This document shows positions 10,590 to 24,264 of a stretch of 64,000 nucleotides of DNA, piece by piece. This DNA comes from Aspidiotus rigidus (taxonomy: Eukaryota; Arthropoda; Insecta; Hemiptera; Diaspididae). The translations under genes were made by a program, and so were the position numbers. The notes under the pieces are model-generated. The model was not told where the DNA came from. It did no database searches and saw only the letters and a program-made list of their open reading frames with translations. Position 1 is the first letter of the stretch; every line of letters begins with the position of its first letter. The stretch lies in contig JAVHKY010000026.1 in assembly GCA_035079385.1 (NCBI GenBank), positions 5,173,908 through 5,237,907 on the forward strand, given 5' to 3'.

Positions 10590-12080
10590 TGGATGTAATG
10601 AAAAAAAAAAAAAAAAGTTGAGTCAAACCATAAAACTGATTGACTGATTGGCAACTAAAATATTTCGACCGACTGATGACTGAAATTTTCCCGCGCGACT
10701 GATTGACTTGAAACTTGAACTAATTTAATTAATTTATGACTGACTGATTGACTGACTACTTAAAATTGAAGAGTGAACTTGATATAAAATTAGCAGAAAA
10801 GGTATTCTTGATATTCATCAGAAATTACTATCACAATTTGCGAATCACAAACATATTTCTTCTGATCGATCAATATCTGGGCTTGGAACCATTCCATTTC
10901 GCTCTAGAATGACTCAATTCTGCTGCGAAGCTGTCTTATCCGGCTCTGGAGCTACCTTATTTGGCTCCGGAACTGCTTCAGTCCTAGATCGTTATCGACT
11001 TGATGAGTTAATGACTTACATCTGACAATAGTATTGACTTACGACTGACTAACTTTAACCAGCACAACATGAGATTGTCAAATGACTGACTGAATTCAGC
11101 CATTTAAAAATACGTTTGACTTCCCCACTAACTGATTTAATTTCATAATAAGTCGATCATTTTTCGACTTGAACCAGACTTCAATTCAAACTTAACCCAA
11201 ATTTAACACCCTTGCGACTTTTCATGCCTTGTAGACATCGCCAATAGCACTCCTACCGGATTTTTAATCCTCGAATCGATCAAGCTCCAAGACTAAGGTG
11301 CAGCTGTGTCGAGGATGGGGATGGTAAGCTGTTCCCAACAATTTGCAAGGGCTTCCGCTAACAGCTAATGGCTGATAGTCTTTTAATGGCTAGCTAACAG
11401 CTGACTCACGGCTAATCGAATTTTTTTCTCATGTATGTCGAATCATATTAAAATTTTGGGCCAAAATGACAAATAAAGACCATATTTGAATAGAAGTCAT
11501 ACTTTTTGCTCTTTTGTAATAAGCTAAGATTATTAAATTCCTTATTTTTTTAAAAGTTTGAACAGTGGCTTTTCTTATACTAATAGAAATTAGAAACCTA
11601 GAATAGGAAAAAATAGTTTCTTTTGTTAGCCGTTAGAAGTTTGATTTTGAGTGGCTAATAGCCTGCCACTGCAATATTTTTCCTGATCGGCTAGCTAAAA
11701 ATTGTTCAAAAATCACTCGGCTAACGGCTAGCTAACCATCCCTGGTTGAGGATGAACAACTCAAATTTTTCGACTGATTAAAAATGAACAACTGACTGAT
11801 GATTCAGATTTTTGACTGACTGACTGACTGACCGCTTGTATAATGACTGAAATTTCCCACGTGACTGACTAACTTGTATTAACTTACAAGTGACTCACAA
11901 CTTAAAAATAAAAAGTGAACTTACCAGAAAATCGGCAGGAAAAGTATTCCTAACATGAATCAGAAAGTACTACTTTTGCTAATCAATCTATGAGCTGGCG
12001 TTGAAACCGCTTCATTGTTTGTTTAGCTGCTTTAGTTCATAAGTTGTGAGTTGACTTGATGACTTACGACTGACTGACTT
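10590..12080. repeat. GACT-rich degenerate repeats and a diverged direct duplication
   Basis: Runs of GACTGACT/GATTGACT occur at 10640-10760, 11040-11160 and 11810-11860. The block around 10650-10990 resembles that around 11790-12075: both go from GACT runs through AAGTGAACTT-type sequence to a stretch near GAAAAGTATTC and CATCAGAAA. A hAT-type element lies between the two blocks. No coding capacity is seen. Similar phrases reappear more weakly near 15760-15810. Confidence 0.6.
11316..11744. mobile_element. hAT-type non-autonomous element (MITE), 429 bp
   Basis: The right terminus reads GCTAACCATCCCTG (11731-11744), inverse of CAGGGATGGTTAGC; the left terminus at 11316-11329 matches this at 11 of 14 positions. 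Flanks are GTCGAGGA (11308-11315) and GTTGAGGA (11745-11752), an 8-bp target duplication with one mismatch, the size made by hAT transposases. Many GCTAA/TTAGC motifs crowd both subterminal regions, as hAT transposase-binding repeats do. No transposase frame is present. Confidence 0.75.
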
Positions 12081-12535
12081 AATTTCAAACAGGGATGTTG
12101 TGATCCCATTGGCTCAATGAAGAAACCCCCCTCAAATTTCGATTTCTTGTAACTAAAAAAAAAAAAAGAATAATATTTTAAACAATACATCCATTTAAAA
12201 CTGATTAATATTGAGATATAACTTATACAATATTTTAAAACAGAAAAAGGTTATAGAAGATTTTTTTCTATTACAATATCTCTCTCGGATTTACAAAAAT
12301 ATGTTTTAGATTTACACCTCCTAAAAAAGTTCTAATGAACAGCGAATGAATAATTTTTGAAAAACATGGCCATAATCATAGAGAGTCTATTACTTACATA
12401 TTTTTAAAAATTTGATGACATCCAAACTAGATCGCTTTGATAGGATACTATATTATAATTGTAATCACTCAAGTTACGTCCAGCTTAGATTAAGTATAAG
12501 TTACTAGGTGAATTGTATTCTGTTTAGATTCATGA
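12080..12535. other. AT-rich spacer before the zinc-finger array
   Basis: AT-rich sequence with A runs. No genes or clear repeats were seen. Confidence 0.5.
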
Positions 12536-12742
12536 CTAAAAATACATATATTTTTTCAAAATAGCTTTCAGTAGCAATTTTCCCCAACAAATGTCACAAT
12601 AAAATTGAAATCTCAGATGTGGATTAGATTCACAGATTAAGATACAATTCCCAAATTCGCCTTCAAGTATCAATTTTATCTCGCAAGTAGGTATAACATT
12701 TAAATTGATATCTTGATTCATATGCCTCTTCAGACTGGATTC

Positions 12743-14170
12743 TCATATCAATTTTTTCTCGTTAATATCGTATTGCGCTCGATATTTTAGATCTGGGTTA
12801 GATTCATGAGTCAACATATGCTTCTTCAGATTGTTTTTACGTGTAAAGTTTTTCTCACAAGTATGACATTTAAATTGATATTTCAGATCTGGGTTAGATT
12901 CATGAGTCAACATATGCTTCTTAAGATCGCCTTTATGTGTAAAGTTTTTCTCACAAGTATGACATTTAAACTGATATTTTAGATCTGGGTTAGATTCATG
13001 AGTCAACATATGCTTCTTCAGATCGCCTTTACGAGTAAAGTTTTTCTCACAAGTATGACATTTAAACTGATATTTTAGATCTGGGTTAGATTCATGAGTC
13101 AACATATACGTCTTTAGATGGCCTTTTTGTATAAATTTTTTCTCACAAGTATGACATTTCAATTGATATTTTAGATCTGGCTTAGATTCATGGGTCAACA
13201 TAATATGCTTCTTCAGATTGCATTTATCTGTAAAGTTTTTCTCACAAGTATGACATTTAAATTGATATTTTAGATATGGGTTAGATTCATGAGTCAACAT
13301 ATGCCTCTTTAGATCGCCTTTACGTGCAAAGTTTTTCTCACAAGTATGACAATTAAATTTATATTTCAGATCTGGGTTAGATTCATGAGTCAACATATGC
13401 TTCTTCAGATTGCTTTTATCTGTAAAGTTTTTCTCACAAGTATGACATTTAAATTTATATTTCAGATCTGGGTTAGATTCATGAGTCAACATATGCTTCT
13501 TCAGATTGCTTTTATCTGTATAGTTTTTCTCACAAGTATGACATTTAAATTTATATTTCAGATCTGGGTTAGATTCATGAGTCAACATATGCCTCTTCAG
13601 ATTGCATTTAGATGTAAAGTTTTTCTCACAAGTACTACATTTAAATTGACATTTTAGATCTGGCTTAGATTCATGAGTCAACATACGCGTATGCGTCTTT
13701 AGATGGACTTTTTGTGTAAATTTTTTCTCACAAGTATGACATTTCAATTGATATTTTAGATCTGGCTTAGATTCATGAGTCAACATATGTGTCTTCGAAT
13801 TGCCTTTACGTGTAAAGCTTTTCTCACAAGTATGACATTTAAACTGATATTTTAGATCTGGGTTAGATTCATGAGTCGACATATGCCTCTTCAGATTGCA
13901 TTTATGTGTGAAGTTTTTCTCACAAGTATGACATTTAAACTGATATTTTAGATCTGGGTTCCATTCATGGGTCAACATATGCGTCTTTAGATGACCTTTG
14001 TGTATAAATTTTTTTGTACAAGTATGACATTCAAATTGATATTTCAGATCCGTGTTAGATCCATAGGTCAACATAATATGCTTCTTCAGATCGCCTTTCC
14101 GTGTATACTTTCTTCTACAAAGATCGTATTCAAATTGTCTCAGATCTGGACCAGATTCATGGGTCAACAC
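12743..14170 (-). CDS. tandem C2H2 zinc-finger array (14 units), possibly a decaying gene
   Basis: The minus strand encodes 14 consecutive C2H2 units of 32 residues (96 bp), most with C-x2-C-x12-H-x3-H. The linker between fingers is ESNPDLKYQFK, longer than the usual TGEKP type. The first unit lacks its first Cys, one unit has Tyr in place of the first His, and two have longer His spacing. The frame begins with GTG at 14170; the first in-frame ATG is at 14074. Further finger-like sequence broken by stops and shifts is recognisable upstream to about 14290 and downstream to about 12536, so the present frame is what survives of a longer array. Such proteins normally bind nucleic acid in the nucleus, but no other domain (KRAB, ZAD, BTB) is seen. 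The units are nearly identical at DNA level, implying recent unequal exchange or conversion. It may be one exon of a spliced gene or a pseudogene. Confidence 0.65.
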   Translation of the reverse strand: MLTHESGPDLRQFEYDLCRRKYTRKGDLKKHIMLTYGSNTDLKYQFECHTCTKKFIHKGHLKTHMLTHEWNPDLKYQFKCHTCEKNFTHKCNLKRHMSTHESNPDLKYQFKCHTCEKSFTRKGNSKTHMLTHESKPDLKYQLKCHTCEKKFTQKVHLKTHTRMLTHESKPDLKCQFKCSTCEKNFTSKCNLKRHMLTHESNPDLKYKFKCHTCEKNYTDKSNLKKHMLTHESNPDLKYKFKCHTCEKNFTDKSNLKKHMLTHESNPDLKYKFNCHTCEKNFARKGDLKRHMLTHESNPYLKYQFKCHTCEKNFTDKCNLKKHIMLTHESKPDLKYQLKCHTCEKKFIQKGHLKTYMLTHESNPDLKYQFKCHTCEKNFTRKGDLKKHMLTHESNPDLKYQFKCHTCEKNFTHKGDLKKHMLTHESNPDLKYQFKCHTCEKNFTRKNNLKKHMLTHESNPDLKYRAQYDINEKKLI

Positions 14171-14299
14171 GTACTTCTTCAGACCTTTATGTTAATTTTT
14201 TCCCGCGAGTATGACATTGGAGTTGTTATTCTAGGTCTGGGTTCCAATCACGCGAGTCAACATAATTATATATCTCTTCAGAATAATTTTACAATCAAA

Positions 14300-17200
14300 A
14301 CAGTACACGACATATCTAAAGGTACTCACTTTAAAATCATGGCCTCTCTAATTCATAATTCTTGAACCAAATAATTAGGTACCTGATGAATTACTTCAAT
14401 GTAGTGAATTCCAGATTTATAAACTACTATTGAGGAACTGAATTATTTTGCTCGTAAGCTAAAATCGCCCATAGTATATGAGTACAATACTAAACGTAAA
14501 AGATAGCGATAAGCAAGCCAAGTGCGATGATAGAAAAACGAGATATTCTTATAAACGCGTGAAGCTAGACACAAACATGAGTGGTCTATTGATTGCTATC
14601 TTATTCACGAGCTGATTATGCAATTTTTTCTAATCTCTAGGTATCAACGTTACAGCGTATAAATGAATTAGTTTCACACTGGTGATTTGAAATGAACGAA
14701 AAGATCTTCGAAAATTGACATAAATATGGCGAGTTTTACTTATTCGAGTTTATGATGGAAAAGTTTGCCTATCTGTCGATTCGAAAAAAAGTATTACGCA
14801 AACTTTTGGAAATTGTAGGTATTTTTCGCATTGAAGAAAAATATGAAATTTTGAATCTGTTTTAGTTTCACTCACCAAATAATTTATAGATTAGGTAGAT
14901 TAGCTATATCATCAACGTCGTCATTGTAATAAACTTTAAATTTCAACACTTTATTAATTATCTCACCAATAATAAAATCGCTATGACTAAAAAACTAATC
15001 ACGCGTGATATATTAAAAACGCCTACGTTACAGCAAGTTTGAAGCGCAATTAGGCTGCATAGTTCGCTTTTATCGCATGTACAGCGCCGCTCTTCCCCCA
15101 TGGTGAGATGGTGTGGGTTGTGTACGCATTGATTTCGTTTCCTGCAACACCAGAACCGACCCTTTTGGGTATAACTTCAATGTTTGAAGAGACTCCTCGA
15201 CGAATCCCCTCTTCCCCTTAACAACCGCTGAACTGATCTGGCAACCACCAAGCTGCAGTACCCCCATGCATACAAAACTGTAGAACATACAACAATTCAA
15301 CACCTCTTTAGTTATAGTAGATCGCTGTTGTAATCTCTTCTTCTTCTTCTTCTTCTTTCTTCAAGGTTGATCCTTCCTCTTCTTCTTACACGTCTGCGTA
15401 GGTAGGTGTCAAATACGCCAAAGCTGATGGGGTTGTGAATGGTGATGCCGTCACGGTCCGTTATGACGTCACTAATGTTGATATCTACATGGGGATAAAC
15501 GAGCGGAGCGAGTGAGCCACTCGTTCAGCCAACGGGATACAGGGTGAGGAGAAAGTCAATCTAGTTGCTAAGACTCATCCAAAACTTTCACAAATCAACT
15601 CTCATTTCCCCACTAAGAGCGATCTCACCCACACATCCACCTCCAAATTACGGACGAATGAATCACGCTTTGGCAAAATCAAATCTCATCAAACAAATTA
15701 GCCCAATTAAGACCTTTACCATTCGCGTGGGCTTCATCACATCAAGAATTCCAAATGAATCGGTCATTTTCCAACTTGATCACAACTTGAAGTTGACTTA
15801 AATTCAACACCCCTGGCTTGAAATAAGTTGAGAATGAAGCCATGGAGCAAAAAAATTCACAGAAAAAAACGTAAAATTTCGCACGAGTCATTTTTTAATT
15901 AAAATTGATGATGACTTTTGCCCACCACTCGCGCCATCCATCTATTGTCCTGTTTTGTTATGCGCGATACTAGCGCTGACTGGCTTAAATTTTACTGTAG
16001 AGTTCGATGATTTAGTAAGTACTACTTGTAATCAGTGCCGTTTTTTTGTCTTTCATTTCCATTCTAGCCATGTACTAAGTAGTAGCAGTCTCCAAACTCT
16101 ATCTGTGAGTTTCACTGCAACTTCCCATATCACTTTGCGCCAAATCACGATGTGTATACCGTATAGTTGCCTAGGAATTTCCTTTCCAGCTGGACACGCA
16201 GGTAGGGCACACTCTACTCGTAAATCGACCTTAGCAATTCTACCAGAATTGGAAATTCCCAATGCCAAAACTGATCTTAGAAACTAACTGGCTGACGCAT
16301 TCACCCGTTCAGAGCTCGGTCGCCTCTCCTTTCCTCAGAACGGCTTCAGTTGATTTATACCTAGTATAGTGTAAACTCACTCAATCCGCTCATTCGCCCC
16401 TGCCAGTTTGGACAAATTGATGATATTGATATGCCACAAGTTGACATGATAATTGCAACGATTTTATCAATATTATTGAATCGGTTTTATCGATCCTATC
16501 GACTTTTGATGTATTTATCCCGATCATAGTATAGTCTCTCTGAAAATAAAGCCTAGTATCCTGTAGCCTAGTATAAATGGACTACCTACGGGCTCTTGAC
16601 ATAAACCATATCTATGGACTGGGTTTACTACGTGATTGAATTTCTATTGAATTTTACCCTCTATCCTATTTTCTGGATTTGAGTCCTTACATCCAGGCGT
16701 CTGGGCATCTTTTTTTGGACTAGTTGCTGAAGTAGGTGGTGTGCTGGTAAAAGAAGAAGAAGGAGAAAACGACAATAGATCAGACTGGTCCAAAAATAGG
16801 TGCTCCACCACTCTCCTTCCTCGCGAGGTACGAATAATCTTCCCCGAGGCCATGGATCAATATACTAGTATGGTATACTAGGTGATGTATTGCCTGAGGA
16901 AGAAGACGACATTGGATCAAACTAGCTTAAGGAGCTAGTTCAGTATACTCGATGGTACTCACCGCCGCATTAGGCTAGTCTGGTCCTTTGTATTCGTCTT
17001 CTTCTAGTATACCATGCTAGGATTTTGATCTCGAAACAACTCTGCCCCAAAATTTGCGCACCAACAGAAAGTTCAGTTCCAAACAACTATAATTTCTCGG
17101 AATCGCTTCTCGGTTGAAAATTCATTCCTCTCACTATGTGAATGCAAAATTCGAGAAGTTCTTGATGGACAAATAAAGCTAGGGGTTCAAGAAAAAATCG

Positions 17201-17770
17201 AGGCCTGAGTCTTATAAATCTCGGAGAAAAAGTTGGATTCGGGATCCCTTCGGCGGTGGATGGGATGGGGAAGCATTCTCAAAGATAAAGAGTGGAGAGA
17301 CTGCCACGGAAAGCCAACTGGATAAATCACAATTATACGTATCTTCTAGGAAGGAGTGATATGAAGTTGGGAGTTTAGAGAAGGGAAGAGGGAAAGACAG
17401 ACAGACAGACAGGGAGCGTATTATAAAAGATAGATGTGGAAAATTGCTGAATGGCTAATGGAAAAAGTTTATAAATACTGAAAAATATTTAATTGGAACA
17501 TGCACTAACTGATGTAGATCACGATGAGAAATACGCAGCACTTGTAATGGGAAAATAGGTTGCACGCGAACTATTAGTGTCACTGATCTGTTTTAAATGA
17601 ACTCTCTTATATTGTTTATTGTTTTTCATTCCAAAAATATTGTGGGTAAAAATTTAACAAACGCAATTTGCGAAACTGAATTGTCTCAAAATTACAATTA
17701 TGGTTCAAATATGAATAGTTTGTTATAATTGTACTTAGGAATTGCGACGAATTTTTTTATTATTACTATT
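14300..17770. other. intergenic DNA with simple repeats
   Basis: AT-rich unique DNA. A TTC-rich run lies at 15338-15375 and a GACA run at about 17396-17412. Several short open frames (for example 15955-16287) show no family resemblance, splice support or codon pattern, and are not called. Confidence 0.5.
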
Positions 17771-17774
17771 ATTG

Positions 17775-17801
17775 TATATATGCACGTGCTGCGTATTCAG
17801 T
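17775..17801 (+). promoter_or_regulatory. TATA box and TCAGT initiator of the secreted-protein gene
   Basis: TATATAT begins at 17775 and TCAGT at 17797-17801, placing the initiator A (17799) 24 bases after the start of the TATA box. This pairing is characteristic of arthropod core promoters. The implied leader to the ATG at 18094 is about 295 bases and contains a short upstream frame at 17819. Confidence 0.5.
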
Positions 17802-18093
17802 TCAATAGTTGAAACCAGATGACAATAAGAAATTAAGTTATTTATTTCCATGTACGTACAAAGTAGACAAATTAAGTGGGATCGAAATTTTGCTACAAGT
17901 AGTACCTAAGGTACCTACTAATAAGTTTAAAAAAATAGCTTTGTACAAAGACTTCGAAATAAACAAATTTATTTTCGTTTTGAAAATTTCGTCCTTTGTT
18001 TCGTCTTTATTTATAATCGCGGGTATCGCTGATTTTTTTGGTTGTATTGGAAATACCATCGAACGGATAGTGCAATCATTGAAGTGTTCCAAA

Positions 18094-19087
18094 ATGTTCA
18101 CGTATTCTCTTTTTTCTCTATTTTTGTACTTAATTTTTATCGGTGTCAATGGCGACGAAACTTACCTGTCTGTTAACAATGCCAATGATTATGAAAAAAA
18201 TTTCAATAGCATCTGCAGTATCGGAGACGATTCCTGTAATCATGATGAGGTGAATATTCTATGTAACCGTATTTAATTTGTTTAAAAAAAAAAAAAAATC
18301 AACTCATTTCACATCCAAGAAAGAAAAATGTTGCAGTAGCCTATTCAATATTTAAAATTGGGTTCAATTCACACACGTATCTTCTGATAAGATAATTAAA
18401 TAAAATATGATTACCTAAACGGTTGTAATTGTGCTCAAATAGGTCCTCTGGATGAGTCCACTTTCGTCGATCTCATTACAAGTCAAAGATGCGGGACCAA
18501 CGTTGAAAAATGGAGTGACGGGTCATGCGTACCATTTAATAAGACATCCAACAAAAAAGATAGACAAGCAAGCCAGGAAACAGTCAAGCTTCGCTCGTAA
18601 GACATTGAAACGCGGAATCTCTGGGACTGACGGATATGTGAGGAGAGGGACGTTAGTCACCCACAACTTGTTGAAACGAGGAATAGTCGGTTTGGATAAT
18701 ACCGTGGTTCGAGGAGTAGGAGCAGCTCATGGCACCTTGAGGTCAACCTCTGGCTGGTTGGACAATTTATTGATGTCGGGTACGAAAAAAACGCACAGCG
18801 CAGTTAAACACACGGGATTGTCCTTGGATCATGGCGTGAAGCATGGATCCAAATTTACCTACGGAACAATGAAAAAAGGAGTAGCCGCCGTAGACAGACA
18901 AATACAGAATGGTGTAAGGACAGTGGACAGACAATTTTCTGGCAGTGGCAGGTCGATGAAATCTATTTGGAAAACTCCTCGTAAACTTGCTTCAAAAATG
19001 GTACCACATAAGAAGAAGAAGAAATCTGCGCCTCCTACGGTCGTTGAGACACCATCTGATGTTGAGGAGGAAGAAATGGAGGTTTGA
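18094..19087 (+). CDS. two-exon gene for a secreted, basic, repeat-rich protein
   Basis: Exon 1 (18094-18249) starts with a strong signal peptide (MFTYSLFSLFLYLIF..., likely cut after VNG) and continues with an acidic, Asn-rich mature start. The donor GAG/GTGAAT at 18250 joins in phase 0 to an acceptor (CAAATAG) before exon 2 (18443-19087), giving about 265 residues. Exon 2 encodes a very basic region with loosely repeated elements of the type K-R-G-x-x-G-x-D (for example RGISGTDGYVRRG, RGIVGLDNTVVRG), then a KKKKK cluster and an acidic tail ending EEEEMEV. No known domain is recognised. AATAAA at 19431-19436 fits the 3' end. A second donor at 18236 would shift exon 2 into another open frame that is Cys-containing (18445-18600). 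The upstream in-frame stretch from 17809 has no ATG, so 18094 is the chosen start. Confidence 0.6.
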
Positions 19088-19479
19088 TTGAAGTTCGAGA
19101 TCTAATGACGTAAACAGATTCTTTTTAAAAGACAATGAAGTCGAAATAATTTGTTTTTGGAATAGTCTCTTTAATAATGATCGCCTCACGAAAAAGTAGG
19201 TATTTATTTAATACAAATACCGGTTTTTCTTTTCCCTTCCTTGTCAAACTTATAATTGAGAGTTTTATTTTTTTTTTATCTCCTTTATAATTATTAAGAT
19301 TTGTGTTTTCAACTTATCAGTTAACTGCCCTTTTAGAATATCTCTATATGAAAACACGTTATCGAGACTGATATGAAAATATGGAATATTTAATATTCAA
19401 TTTTTTGTAATTCATCATTTTGTGGTCATCAATAAAATTTCTTTTCAGTCAATCTGCGTTCTGTTAGATATCTACACTG

Positions 19480-19672
19480 CACTGAGAAAAAAAAAAATAG
19501 TTTTAATGACTACCTACTGGTTATAGTTCCAAAATAGTGGAGATGAATAAATTTTATCAATATTCAAAACTTTTTATTGTAAGTTGAACTATTTTTTGTA
19601 GTCAATTTGACCATTTTTTGCAGAGCAGAGCACCGGATCAGTAGTCATTCAAACTATTTTTTTTTCTCCGTG
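19480..19672. mobile_element. small inverted-repeat element, about 190 bp
   Basis: The left end (19480-19513) reads CACTGAG, an A run, ATAGTTTTAATGACTAC; the right end (19641-19672) is its inverse with few mismatches (GTAGTCATTCAAACTAT, T run, CTCCGTG). The interior is AT-rich and non-coding. No clear target duplication is seen, so the superfamily is not assigned. Confidence 0.6.
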
Positions 19673-19866
19673 TATTCTATGATAGATGAAACAATTTCCA
19701 AGAAAAAAAAAAAGTTTCAGTTTGATTCTTTACTGTAGTTTATCGCAGTCTGAGTTTTTCAGGAGATCAGAGAAACGTAAATTGTTGTGCAAAATGCCGT
19801 CAGTGTCACAGTTAGGAACAGAGGAGATTTTTGATGCTTGTAGTGGTAATTTGAATGTGGCGAATT

Positions 19867-20895
19867 CAGGGCTGCTTAGCCAATCAGATTGGCTAAAAGC
19901 TGAGCTAAGAACTAACGTTTTTGAGTGATTGGCTTCAACTAACAGCTAATGGCTAATCTGCTCTGATTGGCTAGCTAACGGCTAGCTAAGGGCTAAAAAT
20001 TTTAACATGGGTTCTTCCAAACTGTTTTTAAATGAGATGTTACTTTTGGGCTAATTCACGGCCTACTTTATATAAGGCCGGAATGTAGCGAAGTCACAAC
20101 GTCGCACTCTAAAATCAGTGGATACAGGTTTACATGGACGCTTATGGGAAAAAACGAAAAAATTCAAGTATTTTGATTCGCACGCTAATAAAACGCGGTT
20201 TTCGGAAAAAACGAAGAGAATATAACTTGAAGAGCAAACGATTTTCTGTTTTTTAAGCCCAATTTTAGTAAAATTGGTGCAGTACAAGTGCAGTTATCAT
20301 CGTTTGAAAATTAAAAATCAGATAGGAGACGAAGTGCGGTACACGTACACCGTGGTTACACCGCACCGATGAACATGAACCGCCCCGAAACATCACTGAT
20401 AAGAATCCACTGCGCGCTGTTGTCATTTTCTGCATTCCGGCCTTATATAAAGTAGGCCGTGGCTAATTGCAATTTGCAATAGAAAAAGAAAACAAGAATT
20501 TTCAACAGCGTACTGTTAACAAACGAGAGTTTACACTCTTTTTTGAGAGTAAGAAAATACTCTTTTTTAGCACCAAAATTCAAAAATACGTGATTCTTTT
20601 CTACAAAGATGGGATGAAAATTCACTTGGACATTGTTGTCTCTCATGTTTTAGATTTTTAGAGCAATCAAAGAGCAAAGAAGTATTGACTGGGCCCGCTG
20701 GCAGTGCTAGTGCTTTCTGATTTTGAAGAAAAAATTCAATGAAAATTAGCCTTTAGCTATTTCAATTTCAATGGCTAAAGGCTAAGCTAATTGCTAATTT
20801 GATCTCATTAGCTAGCTAAAAGCTAGCTAATTTTGAGCAAAATTCCTTGGCTAACGGCTAATGGCTAAAAGCTAAGGGCTAGCTAAGCAGCCCTG
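19867..20895. mobile_element. hAT-like non-autonomous element, host of a nested insertion
   Basis: Termini CAGGGCTGCTTAGC (19867-19880) and its exact inverse (20882-20895) enclose subterminal clusters of GCTAA/TTAGC motifs, as in the element at 11316. The perfect inversion continues through GAATTC on both sides. No 8-bp duplication is preserved, only AATT on each side. Without the nested element the length would be about 620 bp. No transposase frame is present. Confidence 0.65.
20057..20461. mobile_element. nested inverted-repeat element, about 405 bp
   Basis: A perfect terminal inverted repeat of 28-29 bp starts ACGGCCTACTTTATATAAGG on the left (20058-20085), with its inverse at 20433-20460. 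It is flanked by GGCTAATT at 20049-20056 and 20461-20468, an 8-bp direct repeat that fits a target duplication. One base (C at 20057, G at 20461) can be assigned to either repeat or flank. It is inserted inside the hAT-like element 19867-20895. The interior is non-coding. Confidence 0.75.
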
Positions 20896-21254
20896 AATTC
20901 AAAATCAATATTATGGAAAACGCTCGAGTCGAATTTCTCTCCAAGTTCTCAAATCTCACTATCGCACAACCGATACGCTATAACAGCGCTCCAAGCGGAC
21001 AATGCTCACACACCAGTTGGTCACGCAACGTTGCCAAGTGTGACGTCTGGCTTAGTCTGGCTGATCGTTCGGTGTTATCATGAAAATAATTATCATTTTT
21101 TTTTTACGAATTCTTTTTTTAAAACGAAGTACGAATTTTACTTTTATGAGCGCATGTATAATGCATGGTTCTTGAGTCTTGATTCAGGAACAGAATTAAT
21201 AGTCAATCTGTCGATGAGTCTCATGTTTCAGTAGTGAATCTGCTAAACCTCAAA

Positions 21255-23722
<2,468 letters not shown>

Positions 23723-24264
23723 CCGGGCATAAACGAAAGCGCTTGATGTTGAAATTTGTATTTTTCCGATTTTATACAAAGACCTGTTATTTATTTTATG
23801 AGTACATTTTTGAAAAAAAAAAAAAATGTTTATTACTTTTACATCCTGCTTTATTTCTAGGAGGACGGAGGAAAAGTATGTGAGCGTTTTACGATTGAAG
23901 AAAGTCCCAAGATAATATTATTTTCTTTTATTTGAACGATAGACGTTTTCAATCCGGGAAAATAGTCACAAGTAGAAACTTTCATCTTCTTCAAATTTAG
24001 AATTTCTACATTTGATTCTGAGTCATATTAATAACTTTTCCTTCACTCTTACTGAGTCAAAACAATCCTTGAAAAGCGACTTTTACAAAATGGATCGACT
24101 TAACAGACCGCTATGACATCAATAATCAAAAACCTTTTCTCTCTCTCAAGAAAGAAAAAAATACTACAATTTCAAAGTAATAAATAATTATTTTTTGTAA
24201 AAATAAGTTTTCATTTGCAATTGAACATCATGAATTTTTTCCGCAGACATAATGCGTAATACTA
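23723..24264. other. 3' untranslated regions between two convergent genes
   Basis: About 540 bp separate the two stop codons. The sequence is AT-rich with A runs near 23815 and nothing else identifiable. Confidence 0.6.

Noticed and set aside
12092..12115. CAGGGATGTTGTGATCCC as another hAT terminus
   Set aside because: No matching inverted end or target duplication could be found within a reasonable distance.
13346..13657. Plus-strand frame opposite the zinc-finger array
   Set aside because: Antisense shadow of the 96-bp coding repeat.
15070..15303. Minus-strand frame with a hydrophobic start
   Set aside because: Short, without splice or promoter support, and not resembling any family.
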